A stretch of 39,454 nucleotides of DNA from CAXBDP01 sp041689935 (GTDB lineage: Bacteria; Bacteroidota; Bacteroidia; Cytophagales; Cyclobacteriaceae): positions 1 through 39,454 of the forward strand of contig JBDNFI010000061.1 of NCBI GenBank assembly GCA_041689935.1. The letters are read 5' to 3'. Below, in pieces: positions 17,108 to 25,922 of the stretch. A model generated the notes under the pieces. It saw only the letters and a program-made list of their open reading frames with translations, ran no database searches and was not told the origin of the DNA. The position numbers were made by a program, and so were the translations under genes. Within the stretch, counting starts at the first letter, position 1; every line of letters begins with the position of its first letter.

Positions 17108-18646
17108 ATGCTCGCCAAGGTTTATGGAAGTGCAGTTTATGGGGTAGATGCCAGAGTGATTACCATTGAGGTCAATGTAAGTCAGGGCATCAAATTCTTT
17201 ATGGTAGGCCTACCAGACAATGCTGTGAAAGAAAGTCAGCAGAGAGTAGAGGCTGCCATAAAAACCCTTCGCTATAGAATGCCTCGCGAAAAGGTGGTCA
17301 TTAACCTTGCTCCCGCAGATGTGAAAAAGGAAGGTTCTGCTTATGATTTGCCCATTGCCTTAGGAATTTTAAGTGCCTCAGGCCAAATCTTCTCAGACAC
17401 ACTCGATCAATATATGCTAATGGGTGAATTGGCATTGGATGGAACATTGAGGCCGATCAAAGGCGTGTTGCCCATTGCGATTGAAGCACGCAAGCAAGGG
17501 TTCAAAGGATTTGTGCTACCCAAAGCTAATGCGAGTGAAGCCGCTATTGTCAATAATTTGGATGTAATCCCAGTAGAAACCCTTAAGGAAGCCATCGACT
17601 TTTTCGAATCGAGAGTTGAAATTCCTCCACTAAAGCAAGACACACGCGATATTTTCTTCAGCAAATTGAATGATTATGAAGCTGATTTTGAGCATGTACA
17701 AGGACAGGAAAATATAAAGCGAGCATTGGAGATAGCCGCCGCGGGCGGGCACAATGTGATCATGATTGGCCCACCTGGTGCAGGCAAAACCATGCTTGCC
17801 AAGCGACTTCCTTCTATCTTACCCCCTCTTGGCTTGCACGAAGCCCTGGAAACGACCAAAATTCACTCCGTAGCCGGACGGTTGGGCGTGGGAGGTTCCT
17901 TGATTACTCGCAGGCCGTTCCGAAGTCCCCATCATACAATTTCTGACGTCGCCTTAGTAGGTGGTGGTGGCAATCCACAGCCCGGTGAGATTTCGTTGGC
18001 ACATAATGGAGTGCTATTTTTAGATGAATTGCCCGAATTCAAAAGAGCGGTTCTTGAAGTAATGCGGCAACCGTTGGAAGATAGAAAAGTAACCATAAGT
18101 AGGGCTAAAATCTCCGTAGAATTTCCTGCCAACTTTATGCTTATTTCAAGTATGAATCCTTGTCCGTGCGGCTATTACAACCACCCCGATAAAGAGTGCG
18201 TTTGCGCCCCTGGTATAGTGCAGCGCTATTTGAATAAAGTAAGTGGGCCGCTCCTCGATCGGATTGATTTGCATGTAGAAGTGACACCCGTATCGTTTGA
18301 TGAAATGACCGGCACGCGCAAAACCGAAAGTAGTGCGCAGATTCGAGAGCGAGTAATAAAAGCGCGGGAGGTTCAGCTAGAACGCTTCAAGGAAAGGCCT
18401 GAAATATACTCCAATGCGATGATGCCTTCACAGATGGTGAAAGAAATATGCCAAATAAATGAAGCAGGTCGTACGTTACTGAAGACTGCTATGGAACGGC
18501 TAGGACTTTCGGCAAGAGCTTATGATCGTATCCTAAAGGTATCGCGAACCATCGCGGACCTAGCAGATAGCAAGGATATTAAAATTGAGCATTTGGCTGA
18601 AGCCATACAGTATAGAAGCCTAGATCGAGAAGGTTGGGCAGGCTAA
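17108..18646 (+). CDS. comM: YifB/ComM family Mg-chelatase-like AAA ATPase
   Basis: 512-aa protein with the ComM/YifB plan: a LonC-like N-terminal domain (MLAKVYGSAVYGVDARVITI to about 170), an AAA+ core with Walker A GPPGAGKTM near 219-227, a Walker B-like LFLDELPEF, and the cysteine cluster CPCGYYNHPDKECVC before the C-terminal helical domain. In Vibrio and Haemophilus, ComM is a ring helicase that drives branch migration during natural transformation. The gene is widespread, so it does not prove competence. It follows gmhA by 3 nt. It contains one GCGGGAGG octamer at 18364. Confidence 0.93.
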   Translation: MLAKVYGSAVYGVDARVITIEVNVSQGIKFFMVGLPDNAVKESQQRVEAAIKTLRYRMPREKVVINLAPADVKKEGSAYDLPIALGILSASGQIFSDTLDQYMLMGELALDGTLRPIKGVLPIAIEARKQGFKGFVLPKANASEAAIVNNLDVIPVETLKEAIDFFESRVEIPPLKQDTRDIFFSKLNDYEADFEHVQGQENIKRALEIAAAGGHNVIMIGPPGAGKTMLAKRLPSILPPLGLHEALETTKIHSVAGRLGVGGSLITRRPFRSPHHTISDVALVGGGGNPQPGEISLAHNGVLFLDELPEFKRAVLEVMRQPLEDRKVTISRAKISVEFPANFMLISSMNPCPCGYYNHPDKECVCAPGIVQRYLNKVSGPLLDRIDLHVEVTPVSFDEMTGTRKTESSAQIRERVIKAREVQLERFKERPEIYSNAMMPSQMVKEICQINEAGRTLLKTAMERLGLSARAYDRILKVSRTIADLADSKDIKIEHLAEAIQYRSLDREGWAG

Positions 18647-18650
18647 TACC

Positions 18651-18875
18651 TTATTTACCTTCTTTCCGTTTTTCCGCTTCCTCCCGCTTTTTTCTTTTTC
18701 GCCAGCTCCGTGCGACAAAATACAGGATTATCATCATAGTAGGTGCCACAATGTATAAGATCACATCCGTAGTGGAATTGATGGATAAGGGTGATCCATC
18801 CGCAGGATTGGGAACTCCTTGCGGTATTTGTAAAATTGCTAAAATCGGTATCGAAAATAAATAAACAGGTTTCAT
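18651..18875 (-). CDS. Small membrane protein, unknown
   Basis: 74 aa, convergent with comM (4 bases between the stops). A hydrophobic N-terminus (MKPVYLFSIPILAILQIP) is followed by a short polar loop (PNPADGSPLSINSTTD), a second membrane helix (VILYIVAPTMMIILYFVA) and a strongly basic tail (RSWRKRKKREEAEKRKEGK). The layout and length look like a real gene and the start has no competitor. No function is visible. The tail codons contain an octamer copy at 18680. Confidence 0.65.
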   Translation of the reverse strand: MKPVYLFSIPILAILQIPQGVPNPADGSPLSINSTTDVILYIVAPTMMIILYFVARSWRKRKKREEAEKRKEGK

Positions 18876-19087
18876 TTAATCAGCTTTTTATAAGGTGTAG
18901 ATTCCATATTTTTAACAAGATATTGAATGAACTCTACTATTGACACGACCTACACAATTTTTTGTTAAAGCTCACTATCCCAATAGAATACATTCTACTG
19001 ATTTACAGTAATTTAATTCTAAAAATAAATCTCCTTTCGCATTAAACTATCAATCTTCTTTTCCATCAAAAGTAGAAATTCCAAAAT

Positions 19088-19930
19088 ATGAAAAAATCAA
19101 TCGAAACCTTATTTTTCGCAGTCCTGCTAAGTGGAATTGCAAATGCTCAACTCACAGTCCCCGAAGCGAATTTCACGCCTGTTTTAGATGGAAACAATCA
19201 AGAATGGCCATTGGAGAATCTCATAAAAGAAGATAAAACGGGTCTGTCTTATTTTGCCGTTGCAGATGATGAATTTCTTTATGTTTTGCTAGTAGCAGCA
19301 GAAATGCCTTTCCAACAAAAAATTATGAGGAATGGACTTGAACTAAATTTCTCCTCAAAAACTGGCAAAAAGAAAACTAGTGGCAAATTACTTTATCCTT
19401 ATAATGCCGAAGGAGAGTCCACAATGCCTCAAATACGCTCAGAAGCTGGCAAAAGACCCGATATGGAATACATGAAGGAGCTATTTCTGCTTAGAAATAA
19501 AGCTCTATTGGCAGATGGATTTGTCAATAAACTCAAGGGTGGCCAAACGCTAGACAGCAGTAATGGCATCAATTTAGGAATAAACTGGAACGAAGCACAG
19601 CACTTGGTATATGAATATAAAATACCGCTAAATCAACTGCTTGCAGATAATGGCGACCCAAGAGATGCTGCTAATAGCATCGAAATGGAAGTAACAGTAA
19701 ATGGAATGGAAATGAGTGGTGCAGGCATGGCCGGCGGTGCTGCTATGGGTGCTGGTGGACGAGGCGGAGCTGCTGGCGGTGGACGAGGCGGAGCTGCTGG
19801 CGGTGGACGAGGTGGAGCTGGTGGTGGGAGAGCTGGCGGCGGTGGCCAAGCTGGCGCAGCTGGAGGCAATGCTCAAGCAGTAGACATGATGAATAAGGCT
19901 ACCTTTAAAACTGTTTTAACATTTAATTAA
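19088..19930 (+). CDS. Secreted CBM9-like domain protein with Gly/Ala/Arg-rich tail
   Basis: 280 aa with a signal peptide cut after about residue 20 (LLSGIANAQ). The segment FTPVLDGNNQEWPLENL followed by SYFAVADDEFLYVLLVAA resembles the start of CBM9/DOMON-like ligand-binding domains; this is a pattern-level guess. Residues about 215-265 are a low-complexity GGRGGAAGGG tail generated by a 24-bp tandem repeat (19754-19825). After the tail, the last residues return to a normal composition and end in a beta strand (ATFKTVLTFN). A single gene, no clear operon partner. Confidence 0.7.
   Translation: MKKSIETLFFAVLLSGIANAQLTVPEANFTPVLDGNNQEWPLENLIKEDKTGLSYFAVADDEFLYVLLVAAEMPFQQKIMRNGLELNFSSKTGKKKTSGKLLYPYNAEGESTMPQIRSEAGKRPDMEYMKELFLLRNKALLADGFVNKLKGGQTLDSSNGINLGINWNEAQHLVYEYKIPLNQLLADNGDPRDAANSIEMEVTVNGMEMSGAGMAGGAAMGAGGRGGAAGGGRGGAAGGGRGGAGGGRAGGGGQAGAAGGNAQAVDMMNKATFKTVLTFN
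19754..19825 (+). repeat. 24-bp tandem repeat inside a Gly-rich coding region
   Basis: Two identical 24-bp units (19754-19777 and 19778-19801, starting GGTGGACGAGGCGGAG) and a third with a few substitutions (19802-19825). In frame, each unit codes for eight residues of the GGRGGAAG type, so copy number changes would keep the reading frame. Confidence 0.9.
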
Positions 19931-19966
19931 TGTATTACTTTAATGTAATTACGCTAATTAATTATC

Positions 19967-19974
19967 TACTTTTG
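19967..19974 (+). promoter_or_regulatory. Possible -7 box for the PEGA lipoprotein gene
   Basis: TACTTTTG matches TAnnTTTG and lies 13 nt before the ATG at 19988. No good TTG is found 20 nt upstream, so only half the promoter pattern is present. Confidence 0.35.
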
Positions 19975-19987
19975 AAAAAAAATAGAT

Positions 19988-20371
19988 ATGAAACAAAAAG
20001 CCACACTTTTACTCCTTATTATTTGCTCGCACATACTCTTTTCTAGTTGTGCGACTATTTTCACAGGCTCTAGACAAAATGTGACGATAGATTCGGATGT
20101 GCCTGATACCCGAGTGGAAGTAGGCGGAATGTACCAAGGCACCACGCCAACTTCTGTGAGATTAAAGAAAGGCTTCACTGGAGAGACCGTTGTGCTTAAA
20201 AAAGAAGGATACGTAAATAAAATTATCCAGCCGCCGACCGAATTCAACCCTGTGTCTATTATTAATCTATTTAATATCCTTTTTTGGGCTATTGATATAG
20301 CTACAGGTGCGGTAATGAAATATTCTCCTGATTACATCCAAGTAATGATGGAGCCAGTAAAGGATAAGTAA
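19988..20371 (+). CDS. PEGA-domain lipoprotein
   Basis: 127-aa lipoprotein. The signal ends in the lipobox LFSSC with Cys21. The next part, ATIFTGSRQNVTIDSDVPDTRVEVGG...GTTPTSVRLKKG and VVLKKEGYVNK, is a single PEGA-like beta domain of the type found on bacterial surfaces and proposed to bind cell-wall or surface polymers. A hydrophobic stretch (SIINLFNILFWAIDIATGAVM) follows and could insert in a membrane. It ends at a strong terminator. Confidence 0.78.
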   Translation: MKQKATLLLLIICSHILFSSCATIFTGSRQNVTIDSDVPDTRVEVGGMYQGTTPTSVRLKKGFTGETVVLKKEGYVNKIIQPPTEFNPVSIINLFNILFWAIDIATGAVMKYSPDYIQVMMEPVKDK

Positions 20372-20392
20372 TTTCAATTTTTTACGCCTTAC

Positions 20393-20433
20393 AAAGCGGA
20401 TTGATTATATTTAGCTAATCAATCCGCTTTTTT
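20393..20433 (+). terminator. Intrinsic terminator abutting the M1 peptidase start codon
   Basis: A perfect 15-bp stem (20393-20407 with 20416-20430, arms starting AAAGCGGATTG) with an 8-nt loop, followed by TTTTTT at 20428-20433. It lies 21 nt past the PEGA lipoprotein stop. The next base, 20434, is the A of the peptidase ATG, so there is no room for a ribosome binding site between hairpin and gene. Confidence 0.9.
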
Positions 20434-22047
20434 ATGAAATCCTTCCTCAGCATTCTATTTAGCCTTTCCTTTTTCTCCCTCCACGCGCAGGATCCTTATC
20501 CGGTTGATGGCACATTAGATATCCGACATTATGAATTTCATCTTGAAATCGCTGACGATACAGATGAAATTAAAGGCAAAGCCGTCATCCAACTCAAGTA
20601 TCTGGATCAAGCGAAAGGTGCTTTCATCTTGGATTTGATAAACAAAGATGCCGATGGAAAGGGAATGACTATTGGCAGTATAATAGACAAAAAAAGCGGG
20701 AGGAATCTCGCATTTGATCATAGCAACAACCGAGTGAGCATCAGCACAGGCATGGGCAGCTCACATGAAATTGAAATCACCTACCAAGGCATCCCACAGA
20801 ATGGGCTCATCATCTCCAAAAATAAATATGGCGAGAGAACCTTCTTTGGCGACAATTGGCCAAATAGAGCGCATCATTGGCTTCCAGTGGTAGATCATCC
20901 GTCGGATAAGGCGAGTTGTGCATTTATAATTACCGCACCAAACCATTACCAAGTAATAGGCACTGGCGCATTGATAGAGTCTACCGACATTGACAGTGAA
21001 ACACGAAGAACACATTGGGAAACCGATGTAGACATTGCTACAAAAGTGATGGTGATGGGGGCGGCACGTTTTGCGATCAAAACCGAAGAGATTATTGATG
21101 GTGTGGCAGTACAAAGCTGGGTGTATCCACAAGATAGGGAAAAGGGTTTTTACGACTATGCATTGGCAACCCAATCCCTCCTATTTTTCAACCAATATGT
21201 TGGCCAATATAGCTATGAGAAACTGGCCAATGTGCAATCTAAAACTCGCTACGGCGGAATGGAAAATGCGAGCAATATTTTCTATACCGAAAGCTCAGTT
21301 ACCGGCACCCGCGCCTCAGAAGGACTAATCGCCCATGAGGTTGCTCACCAATGGTTTGGTAATTCAGTATCTGAAAAAGATTGGTATCATATATGGCTCA
21401 GCGAAGGATTTGCCACCTATTTTACTCAATTGTATTTCGAGCATTATTACGGTAGAGAAAAGCTTACTGAAGGCATGCAGCAAGCACGCTTTACGGTAGT
21501 GAAGCATTGGGAAGGCACCAAAACCTCTCCCGTATTAGACACGCTTATTACAGATCTCAATCGGCTACTTAGTCCCAATTCCTACCAAAAAGGGGCATGG
21601 GTACTCCACATGCTGAGGAAGGAAATAGGCGATACACATTTCAGAAATGGCATCAGAGCATATTATGCTCAATATCAAAATAAAAATGCCCTCTCAGAAG
21701 ATCTGCGAAAAGTGATGGAGGAAGTGAGCGGAGAGGATTTATCTTGGTTTTTTGATCAATGGCTACGCAAACCTGGGCATCCCATTATCGAAGCTAAATG
21801 GGAATATAATGCGCAGGCAAAAGCTGCTGTAATTGACTTTGAGCAAATCCAAGATGGGCATGTGTTCCGATTTCCAATCGATATCGCTGTGTACACCGAG
21901 GGGAATAACCTCCCGCAAATTTACACCATTGAGATAGATGAAAAGAGGTCTCAAATTCCACTACCGAGCAGTCAAGTGCCAACTCATATAAGTTTGGATC
22001 CAAGAACTTGGCTTTTATTTCAAGGCAAAGTAGAAAAGAAAGAGTAA
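20434..22047 (+). CDS. M1-family metallopeptidase (aminopeptidase N-like), secreted
   Basis: Zinc aminopeptidase of 537 aa, exported by a signal peptide (MKSFLSILFSLSFFSLHAQ). Substrate-site GGMEN is at 274-278, the zinc motif HEVAHQWFGN at 301-310 and the third zinc ligand in WLSEGFATY (Glu324). The beta-sandwich N-terminal domain and catalytic domain are present. The helical C-terminal domain of E. coli PepN is absent, as in short M1 enzymes. The good signal peptide supports the ATG at 20434, although it directly follows a terminator T tract. It probably digests peptides in the periplasm or outside. Confidence 0.93.
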   Translation: MKSFLSILFSLSFFSLHAQDPYPVDGTLDIRHYEFHLEIADDTDEIKGKAVIQLKYLDQAKGAFILDLINKDADGKGMTIGSIIDKKSGRNLAFDHSNNRVSISTGMGSSHEIEITYQGIPQNGLIISKNKYGERTFFGDNWPNRAHHWLPVVDHPSDKASCAFIITAPNHYQVIGTGALIESTDIDSETRRTHWETDVDIATKVMVMGAARFAIKTEEIIDGVAVQSWVYPQDREKGFYDYALATQSLLFFNQYVGQYSYEKLANVQSKTRYGGMENASNIFYTESSVTGTRASEGLIAHEVAHQWFGNSVSEKDWYHIWLSEGFATYFTQLYFEHYYGREKLTEGMQQARFTVVKHWEGTKTSPVLDTLITDLNRLLSPNSYQKGAWVLHMLRKEIGDTHFRNGIRAYYAQYQNKNALSEDLRKVMEEVSGEDLSWFFDQWLRKPGHPIIEAKWEYNAQAKAAVIDFEQIQDGHVFRFPIDIAVYTEGNNLPQIYTIEIDEKRSQIPLPSSQVPTHISLDPRTWLLFQGKVEKKE

Positions 22048-22065
22048 TGGGTTAAAAATAGAAAA

Positions 22066-22494
22066 ATGGCAGAAGCAAAAACTAAAAAAAATGATGCGAA
22101 TGTCGAGTCATTTATCATGCAAGTAGAAGACCCAAAAAAGCGGGAGGACAGTTTTGCAGTAATCAAACTGATGCAGAAAATCACAGGTGTAGCCCCGAAA
22201 ATGTGGGGCGGCAGCATGGTTGGTTTTGGCACCTATCATTATGTGTATGCTAGTGGCCATAGTGGTGATTGGCCGCTGCCTGGATTCTCGCCTCGAAAGC
22301 AAAATCTCACGCTATATATGATGGCTGGCTTTAGCAAATATGAAGCACTAATGGATACGCTTGGCAAATACAAAACGGGCAAATCCTGCCTCTATGTGAA
22401 AAGACTCAGCGATATAAATATTGACGTGCTCGAAAAACTCATCGCCGAGTCTATTGAGTATATGAACCGGAAGTATGAGACTAGGTTTGAGTAA
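22066..22494 (+). CDS. DUF1801 domain protein
   Basis: 142 aa of the DUF1801/YdhG-like family: FIMQVEDPKKREDSFAVIKLMQKITG, then PKMWGGSMVGFGTYHYVY, FSPRKQNLTLYMM and GKSCLYVKRLSDINIDVLEKLI. The family is widespread, small and cytoplasmic. Its biochemical role is not established. It lies 18 nt after the peptidase stop and 8 nt before the MFS gene, so it may be cotranscribed. An octamer copy lies in the KKREDS codons (22140). Confidence 0.85.
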   Translation: MAEAKTKKNDANVESFIMQVEDPKKREDSFAVIKLMQKITGVAPKMWGGSMVGFGTYHYVYASGHSGDWPLPGFSPRKQNLTLYMMAGFSKYEALMDTLGKYKTGKSCLYVKRLSDINIDVLEKLIAESIEYMNRKYETRFE

Positions 22495-22502
22495 GGTAGC
22501 TA

Positions 22503-23690
22503 ATGATAAAGTCGATCAACCCCAAACGCACCCTCCCCATCATCATATTTGCGCAGTTTGCGGGCACATCCTTATGGTTTGCTGGCAATGCGATTCTACC
22601 GAGAATATCCGCTGAGTTTTCCTTTCCTACAGATTCGATGGCGAGCATTACATCCGCAGTGCAATTGGGCTTTATCGTAGGCACATTTCTTTTTGCGCTT
22701 ACTGGCATTTCAGATCGATTTTCGTCAAGTAGAATCTTTCTTTTTTGTGCATTAGCCGGTGCTACCATGAATGCCGCTATACTTTTATGGCCTGCCGATT
22801 ACGTATTCCTATTATCCTCCCGCTTTTTCACGGGTTTCTTTCTGGCGGGAATCTATCCTGTAGGTATGAAAATCGCCTCGGAGTGGTATGGCAAAAATCT
22901 TGGAATGGCTTTGGGCTATTTGGTTGCAGCGTTGGTATTAGGAACTGCCTTTCCTCATTTTCTCACCTATTCTGGAGGAACTTTAGATTGGAAATGGGTA
23001 ATTGTGGTTACATCCACTGTAGCTGCTTTTGGTGGCTTTTTGCTTTTCTTTTTGGTAGCTGACGGCCCGCTGAAAGTGAAATCCGCGACCTTTAAGCCCA
23101 AAAAAGTACTGGCCGTATTTGCAGTAAAGGATTTTCGAAGAGCTGCATTTGGATACTTTGGGCACATGTGGGAATTATACACGTTCTGGGCTTTTGTCCC
23201 GATATTAATCGCACTGTATGCACAACAAACCCAACAGAATTTGTCCATTAGTTTATGGACGTTTGTAGTAATTGCTACGGGCAGCTTGGCCTGTATGTTG
23301 GGAGGCAAACTGGCACTAAGGATTGGAAGCAGAAAGGTGGCAGTAAATTTCTTGGCAACTTCAGCTATATGCTGCTTATTATCGCCAGTGTTGCTAGTAC
23401 TTCCTGTGTGGGCCTTTATTGCTTATCTCATTGTATGGGGCTTTGCTGTGGCCGGTGATTCGCCCCAACTTTCCACACTCAACGCACAAACTGCTCCAAA
23501 AGAACTGGTAGGAACAGCCCTGACCATCACCGTAAGTTTAGGATTTTTCATCACCATTGTCAGCTTGCAGCTTACCGAATGGATGTATAGTTTGGTGCCA
23601 AGTTCTCTATTTTTATTGATACTTGCTCCCGGTCCAATTATTGGCTGGCTATACGCCCGCAAGATTCCTAAGATTGCAGTAAGTCCCTAA
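22503..23690 (+). CDS. MFS transporter, NNP/CynX-like
   Basis: 395-aa inner-membrane transporter with about 12 hydrophobic helices. After TM1 (IIIFAQFAGTSLWFAGNAIL) there is the loop ALTGISDRFSSSRIF, similar to the MFS motif A position, and YPVGMKIASEWYGKNLGMALG in TM4-5. The second half starts with the loop before FGYFGHMWELYTFWAFVPIL. The substrate is unknown; the WYGKNLGMALG pattern is reminiscent of nitrate/cyanate-type (NNP, CynX) members but is not decisive. Confidence 0.85.
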   Translation: MIKSINPKRTLPIIIFAQFAGTSLWFAGNAILPRISAEFSFPTDSMASITSAVQLGFIVGTFLFALTGISDRFSSSRIFLFCALAGATMNAAILLWPADYVFLLSSRFFTGFFLAGIYPVGMKIASEWYGKNLGMALGYLVAALVLGTAFPHFLTYSGGTLDWKWVIVVTSTVAAFGGFLLFFLVADGPLKVKSATFKPKKVLAVFAVKDFRRAAFGYFGHMWELYTFWAFVPILIALYAQQTQQNLSISLWTFVVIATGSLACMLGGKLALRIGSRKVAVNFLATSAICCLLSPVLLVLPVWAFIAYLIVWGFAVAGDSPQLSTLNAQTAPKELVGTALTITVSLGFFITIVSLQLTEWMYSLVPSSLFLLILAPGPIIGWLYARKIPKIAVSP

Positions 23691-23745
23691 TATTTTCAGC
23701 AACTTGGATATTCCTTCGAACTATCAGTTTTGACCCTTCGTTGAA

Positions 23746-24024
23746 ATGAAAAATGAGGTTGGAATGAAGCAGGAGACATTTACCGAATTACCTTTCTATC
23801 AGAAAATCAAAAATCTTTATTTCGAAGGTCACTTCATTGTGGCTATCCGATATTATGGCTACAAAGTGAATCTATATTTATATCACAATTACTATGTAGA
23901 GGTGTTTTACAACCACAAGGAAGATAAGATTGAGAAAGTGCTTCTACTTGACCACGGCTGCACTAGAATGAAGTTTTATGTAGATCAAATATCGCTAGGG
24001 AAGATTAGATTAGGCGAGAGCTAA
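23746..24024 (+). CDS. Small protein of unknown function
   Basis: 92 aa, or 86 if the second in-frame ATG at 23764 is used (MKQETFTELPFYQKIK). Rich in tyrosine and aromatic residues (AIRYYGYKVNLYLYHNYYVEVFYNH), it reads like a compact antiparallel beta domain with pairs of charged turns; no signal peptide. I recognise no family, though similar short proteins occur in Cytophagales as I recall. The last 15 bases overlap the end of coaE tail to tail. No terminator is visible. Confidence 0.65.
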   Translation: MKNEVGMKQETFTELPFYQKIKNLYFEGHFIVAIRYYGYKVNLYLYHNYYVEVFYNHKEDKIEKVLLLDHGCTRMKFYVDQISLGKIRLGES

Positions 24025-24618
24025 CTTGAGCAATTGCTTATGAAGAGAAATGACTTGAGGAATTACCAATCGCTGATCATCATTTACAATGACTGCTCTT
24101 GCCTTATTTTTCTTTTCCTCATCAGGCATTTGGCGAGCTATGATGTTTTTCACATCCTCGGCACTTCTTTTCACGTCACGCATTAACACCCGCCTTATCC
24201 GGATTCGCTCAGGCGCATACACCGCCACGATAAAATTCATCTCCTTATAGCTGCCCGATTCGTACATCAATGCGGCTTCCTTAACCAAAAAAGGATGATT
24301 TGCATTCGCCACTATCCATTTCTGACTATCTTCAGCTACGCAAGGATGCACCAAGCTATTGATGGTGCGCGTCTTGTCTGGGTCGGAAAAAACCTCGCTA
24401 GCAAGCCAAGGCCGATTGAGTTTACCATTCTCTAAGTAGGCTTTTTCGGTAAATACGTCCTCTATAGATTGGATCAATGTTGGGTCGTTTTCCATCAACC
24501 ATTTAGCACGAGAATCGGCATCGTAAATAGGAACTCCCAATAAAGAGAATATTTTTGTCACGATAGATTTTCCAGAACCTATGCCGCCTGTAATGCCTAC
24601 CAAATAGGGTTTATTCAT
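24010..24618 (-). CDS. coaE: Dephospho-CoA kinase
   Basis: Last step of coenzyme A synthesis, phosphorylating dephospho-CoA. The P-loop GITGGIGSGKS is at residues 8-18, then DADSRAKWLM, HPCVAEDSQKW, VKEAALMYESG, and the RxxxRD lid region VLMRDVKRSAEDVKNI. 202 aa is the normal length. It overlaps the YbbR-like gene by 8 nt and is the last gene of the cluster beginning with nusB. Confidence 0.95.
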   Translation of the reverse strand: MNKPYLVGITGGIGSGKSIVTKIFSLLGVPIYDADSRAKWLMENDPTLIQSIEDVFTEKAYLENGKLNRPWLASEVFSDPDKTRTINSLVHPCVAEDSQKWIVANANHPFLVKEAALMYESGSYKEMNFIVAVYAPERIRIRRVLMRDVKRSAEDVKNIIARQMPDEEKKNKARAVIVNDDQRLVIPQVISLHKQLLKLALA

Positions 24619-25591
24619 TTTTTTCGAAAATTATTTCAATCTCAATAGGATCAATTTCTATTTCTCTGGCAAAGCCCGGGTAAGCAATAAGGTAAGGTCT
24701 TAGAGATGAATCTGTTTGGTTCAATCGAGAGTAATCTAGGCCAACTTCCCAAGGGAAAATAAGTGCATAGGGAAAGGAATCCTTTGGTACTCTATACGTT
24801 AATTTGACAAAAGACCTGCGCGGGAAGATGGCCGGATTTTCTGGAAAATTAAGTAAAGTCAATTTCACTTCTTGATCAAATACTGCGAATTCTATCAACT
24901 CGATGGTTACCACAACAGCGGGAGGTGAAAGCTGGTATAGGCTACTACCCAGCGACCCAACCGACACTTCTGTAATCAACTTTTCCGAAATATTCTTTTC
25001 CGAAATATCCAGCATCAATTCATCGGGTAGCGCATTCACGTAAGAAAGTGGCCCGGTTACTTCAATAGAATCTGGTTCGATTAAGATTGGATTATTCACC
25101 TTGAAATTTTCAGCGATGGATAATCTTAGCGTATCTACTACCATTTTTAGTTTACGAGTACTTATTCGCTCTATATTGAGCATGATTGTATCTATAAGCA
25201 CAAAATTCAATTTTGCTTCTCCCAATCGTTCTGATAAATCGAGATTTAGACTTGAGCCCAGAATATACTTAGTGTCAGACGGATTGGATATAGGCACTAC
25301 TAAGGGGTTCATTTCGAAACCGAATGACTTACGCAGCAAGTCCCAGCCACCGCCCGTTACTTCAATGACAATTTCCTGAGGCAGAGGCTTGATGGGTACA
25401 TACAAGCTATCATCGAAGGAAATTTGGAACGGGTAGTTTATCCTTGTAGTGTAGTCGCTTTTATTCAGGGCATTAAAAAACCAAAAGGTGGTTGCTACTA
25501 TTAAACATAGAGCAATCACCTTCCAGTTATCCGTTTTTTTTGGAGTAAGAAGGCTTCCTAGAAACTTCCAAAATGACCTAAATACCCCCAT
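24611..25591 (-). CDS. YbbR-like (CdaR family) membrane-anchored protein
   Basis: 326 aa: a basic N-terminus, one membrane helix (about residues 24-41, VIALCLIVATTFWFFNAL) and a large periplasmic beta-rich part with YbbR-like repeats (for example VEVTGGGWDLLRK, and IEPDSIEVTGPLSYVNALPD, the most typical block). In Firmicutes CdaR regulates the c-di-AMP cyclase; here the gene lies between yajC and coaE, the usual Bacteroidota order, and no cyclase is in view, so the role is open. Confidence 0.85.
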   Translation of the reverse strand: MGVFRSFWKFLGSLLTPKKTDNWKVIALCLIVATTFWFFNALNKSDYTTRINYPFQISFDDSLYVPIKPLPQEIVIEVTGGGWDLLRKSFGFEMNPLVVPISNPSDTKYILGSSLNLDLSERLGEAKLNFVLIDTIMLNIERISTRKLKMVVDTLRLSIAENFKVNNPILIEPDSIEVTGPLSYVNALPDELMLDISEKNISEKLITEVSVGSLGSSLYQLSPPAVVVTIELIEFAVFDQEVKLTLLNFPENPAIFPRRSFVKLTYRVPKDSFPYALIFPWEVGLDYSRLNQTDSSLRPYLIAYPGFAREIEIDPIEIEIIFEKNE

Positions 25592-25594
25592 ATA

Positions 25595-25912
25595 TTATTT
25601 CTTTTCTGTATCCATGTATTGCTTGCTGGAGTCAAGAGAAATGGCCGATTTATCGAATACCATTTTAGTTGCTTTGTCCACTTCAAGAACTACTTTATTG
25701 TCCTCCACAGAAACTACTTTTCCGTGAAGGCCACCAATAGTTACAACCATGGATCCTTTGGTAAGGCTTTCAGAAAAGCTCTTTTGATCCTTTTGCTTTT
25801 TCTGCTGTGGGCGAATCATAAAGAAGTAAAATACCAAGATGATACCGCCCCATAGGAACAGTTGACCCATCCACTCGCCACCAACTGCTTGTGCTAAAAT
25901 AAATGTGTTCAT
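25595..25912 (-). CDS. yajC: Preprotein translocase subunit YajC
   Basis: 105-aa single-pass membrane protein of the SecDF-YajC complex. One helix (LFLWGGIILVFYFFMI) is followed by RPQQKKQKDQKSF, the family's hallmark RPQ sequence, then KGSMVVTIGGLHGKVVSVEDNKVVLEV, the small beta domain. Ten bases separate it from the DUF1573 gene and three from ybbR. Confidence 0.95.
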   Translation of the reverse strand: MNTFILAQAVGGEWMGQLFLWGGIILVFYFFMIRPQQKKQKDQKSFSESLTKGSMVVTIGGLHGKVVSVEDNKVVLEVDKATKMVFDKSAISLDSSKQYMDTEKK

Positions 25913-25922
25913 TGTATCTTAT

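Noticed and set aside
19628..19876. Minus-strand frames rich in Ser/Pro opposite the Gly-rich tail
   Set aside because: Low-complexity shadows of the GGRGGAAG repeat.
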